From: Planctomycetota bacterium
GTDB taxonomy: Bacteria > Planctomycetota > PLA2 > JAEUHO01
NCBI GenBank assembly: GCA_029259775.1
Contig: JAJDEN010000016.1
Span: forward strand, 1-64,000
Length of the DNA: 64,000 bases
Direction: 5' to 3'
A model generated the notes under the pieces. It saw only the letters and a list, made by a program, of their open reading frames with translations. It searched no databases and was not told the origin of the DNA. This document shows positions 63,061 through 64,000 of this stretch, in pieces. Numbering within the stretch: the stretch's first letter is position 1; each line of letters starts with the position of its first letter. A program made the position numbers and the translations under genes.

Positions 63061-64000
63061 ATGCATGACAACAACGACTCAAGTCCCGAGGCACTTCTTG
63101 TTCACGCGGCCTTCCTGAAACGAATCGTGCGATTCATGGTCAGCGACGGCAATGACGTCGACGACGTCATTCAGGAGGTCTGGGTGGCTGCGCTTCGCAG
63201 ACCGCCGACCAACGCCCAGGCTGCGCGCTCATGGCTGTGGCGTGTTGCCTCCAATGTGGTCAAGCTGCGCATTCGGACCGAGTCGCGTGAGAGAAGGCGC
63301 GCTCGGAAGGTTGCAGCCTCCGCCGTCGCACCGTCCATCGACGAGATTCGCGAGCGGGAGGAGATCCGCCGCTCCCTGCTGGAGTCTCTCCTCACGCTAA
63401 GACCAGCGCACCGCGAAGTGCTGCTGCTACGGTTCTTCGAGGAGCTGTCCTGGAAGGAAGTTGCTGCCAGGTTAGATGTACCCCTTGAAACAGCGCGCAC
63501 CCGTGCGAAGCGTGCCCGTGTTGCACTCCGCGCAGAGGTTGAAGAGCGCACGAAGCATAAGGGAGCATCACTTCTTGCCCTGATCCCACTCCTCGAGATC
63601 CAGGACGGCACTGTGCTGGCGAAGTGGAGCATGGTCTCGGTGCTGCGGACGGCAGCCGTCCTATGCATCGCGTGTGCGACTGCTTGGTGGGGCGTGCAAG
63701 CGTTTCACGGCGAACAAGACGATCCTGGCCTAGGCCTCGCGGATCGGAGCGAGATGGAGTTGGATGACGAGCGGACCGAAAGCGCAGGGCCCGAGCTCCG
63801 CGGACTGGAGCGAGATTCGCCCGCGCCTGGGAATTCCGTTGCAGAACGCAGCACGATGCTGCGCGGACGCGTCATCGATCAGGCAGGCTCCCCCCTCCCG
63901 GGCGCGGAGGTTCGCGTGGGAGGCATCGCGGAACGCGAGTTCTCTAGGCTGAGCAACTCCGTACGTTCATCCCGAGAAAATGGTGCCTTCGAGCTATCCC
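63061..64000 (+). CDS. ECF sigma factor fused to a membrane helix and a carboxypeptidase-regulatory domain; partial
   Basis: Not on the track because it has no stop before the window edge. From ATG 63061 (MHDNNDSSPEALLVHAAFLKRIVRFMV) the frame is open for 313 codons. Region 2 is FLKRIVRFMVSDGNDVDDVIQEVWVAALRRPPTNAQAARSWLWRVASNVVKLRIR. Region 4 is LLTLRPAHREVLLLRFFEELSWKEVAARLDVPLETARTRAKRARVAL. A membrane helix at about 199-221 (WSMVSVLRTAAVLCIACATAWWGVQAF) and an acidic linker follow. Then comes LRGRVIDQAGSPLPGAEVRVGGIAEREFSRL, the start of a carboxypeptidase-regulatory repeat, running off the window in NGAFELS. A membrane-tethered sigma factor with an outer beta-domain is implied. Planctomycete ECF groups with long membrane C-termini are known. 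Confidence 0.88.
   Translation, partial: MHDNNDSSPEALLVHAAFLKRIVRFMVSDGNDVDDVIQEVWVAALRRPPTNAQAARSWLWRVASNVVKLRIRTESRERRRARKVAASAVAPSIDEIREREEIRRSLLESLLTLRPAHREVLLLRFFEELSWKEVAARLDVPLETARTRAKRARVALRAEVEERTKHKGASLLALIPLLEIQDGTVLAKWSMVSVLRTAAVLCIACATAWWGVQAFHGEQDDPGLGLADRSEMELDDERTESAGPELRGLERDSPAPGNSVAERSTMLRGRVIDQAGSPLPGAEVRVGGIAEREFSRLSNSVRSSRENGAFELS

Overview
The window is high-GC bacterial DNA that most resembles a Planctomycetota chromosome. This is an inference from content, not from any search. The supporting traits are secreted or membrane proteins with carboxypeptidase-regulatory (Cna-B-like) repeats, formylglycine-generating-enzyme (FGE) domain proteins, several ECF sigma factors including one fused to a membrane and extracellular part, a very long GreA with a helical N-terminal region (a form best known from Chlamydiae), a protein kinase, and PASTA, HEAT, PQQ and NHL repeat proteins.

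Region 1 (1-6771) is a CoA-ester catabolic cluster built around a divergent promoter at about 3.45 kb. The minus strand carries the beta subunit, a LiuC-type hydratase and the alpha subunit (cut by the window edge) of a methylcrotonyl-CoA-type carboxylase. The plus strand carries an SDR, a crotonase, an acyl-CoA dehydrogenase and a RidA protein; the last three overlap each other by 1-4 nt. Region 2 (6.8-13.3 kb) has an isoaspartyl peptidase, then a plus-strand block of ECF sigma factor, two membrane proteins and a GAF-GAF-PAS-HisKA-REC hybrid kinase, then tryptophan 2,3-dioxygenase. Region 3 (13.3-21.4 kb) is an envelope block: two large Cna-B-like proteins, an FGE-domain membrane protein, a PQQ-like protein and a HEAT-repeat protein. 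Region 4 (21.4-24.9 kb) holds three small toxin-antitoxin-like gene pairs, a broken FGE gene and moaA.

Region 5 (24.9-45.7 kb) is mostly housekeeping: an NHLRC2-like thioredoxin-NHL protein, a phosphatase/cytochrome c lipoprotein, GreA, tRNA-Arg, an RluB-type pseudouridine synthase, mannose-6-phosphate isomerase, a FlgM-like protein, RsmD, PdxJ-DapA, a rhomboid protease, Hsp20-ClpB (with a canonical sigma-54 promoter), an SDR, a 10-repeat PASTA protein and a PhnP-like metallo-hydrolase.

Region 6 (45.7 kb to the end) is accessory. A large serine recombinase gene runs into a truncated ECF sigma-factor gene, which marks the left end of an integrated element. The rest of that sigma gene is not in the window, so the element may extend past 64 kb. 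Within this region are small hypothetical genes, a protein kinase, a response regulator-sensor kinase-TonB receptor set, a DinB protein, an IS110 transposase, decayed IS3-, IS1182- and HTH-type transposases, a secreted protein gene with an in-frame TGA after its signal peptide, a small lipoprotein, and an ECF sigma factor fused to a membrane segment and a Cna-B-like domain that runs off the window.

Start codons were adjusted from the ORF track where ribosome-binding sites, overlaps or family length argued for it. No computation was run. Domain calls rest on motif recognition by eye.
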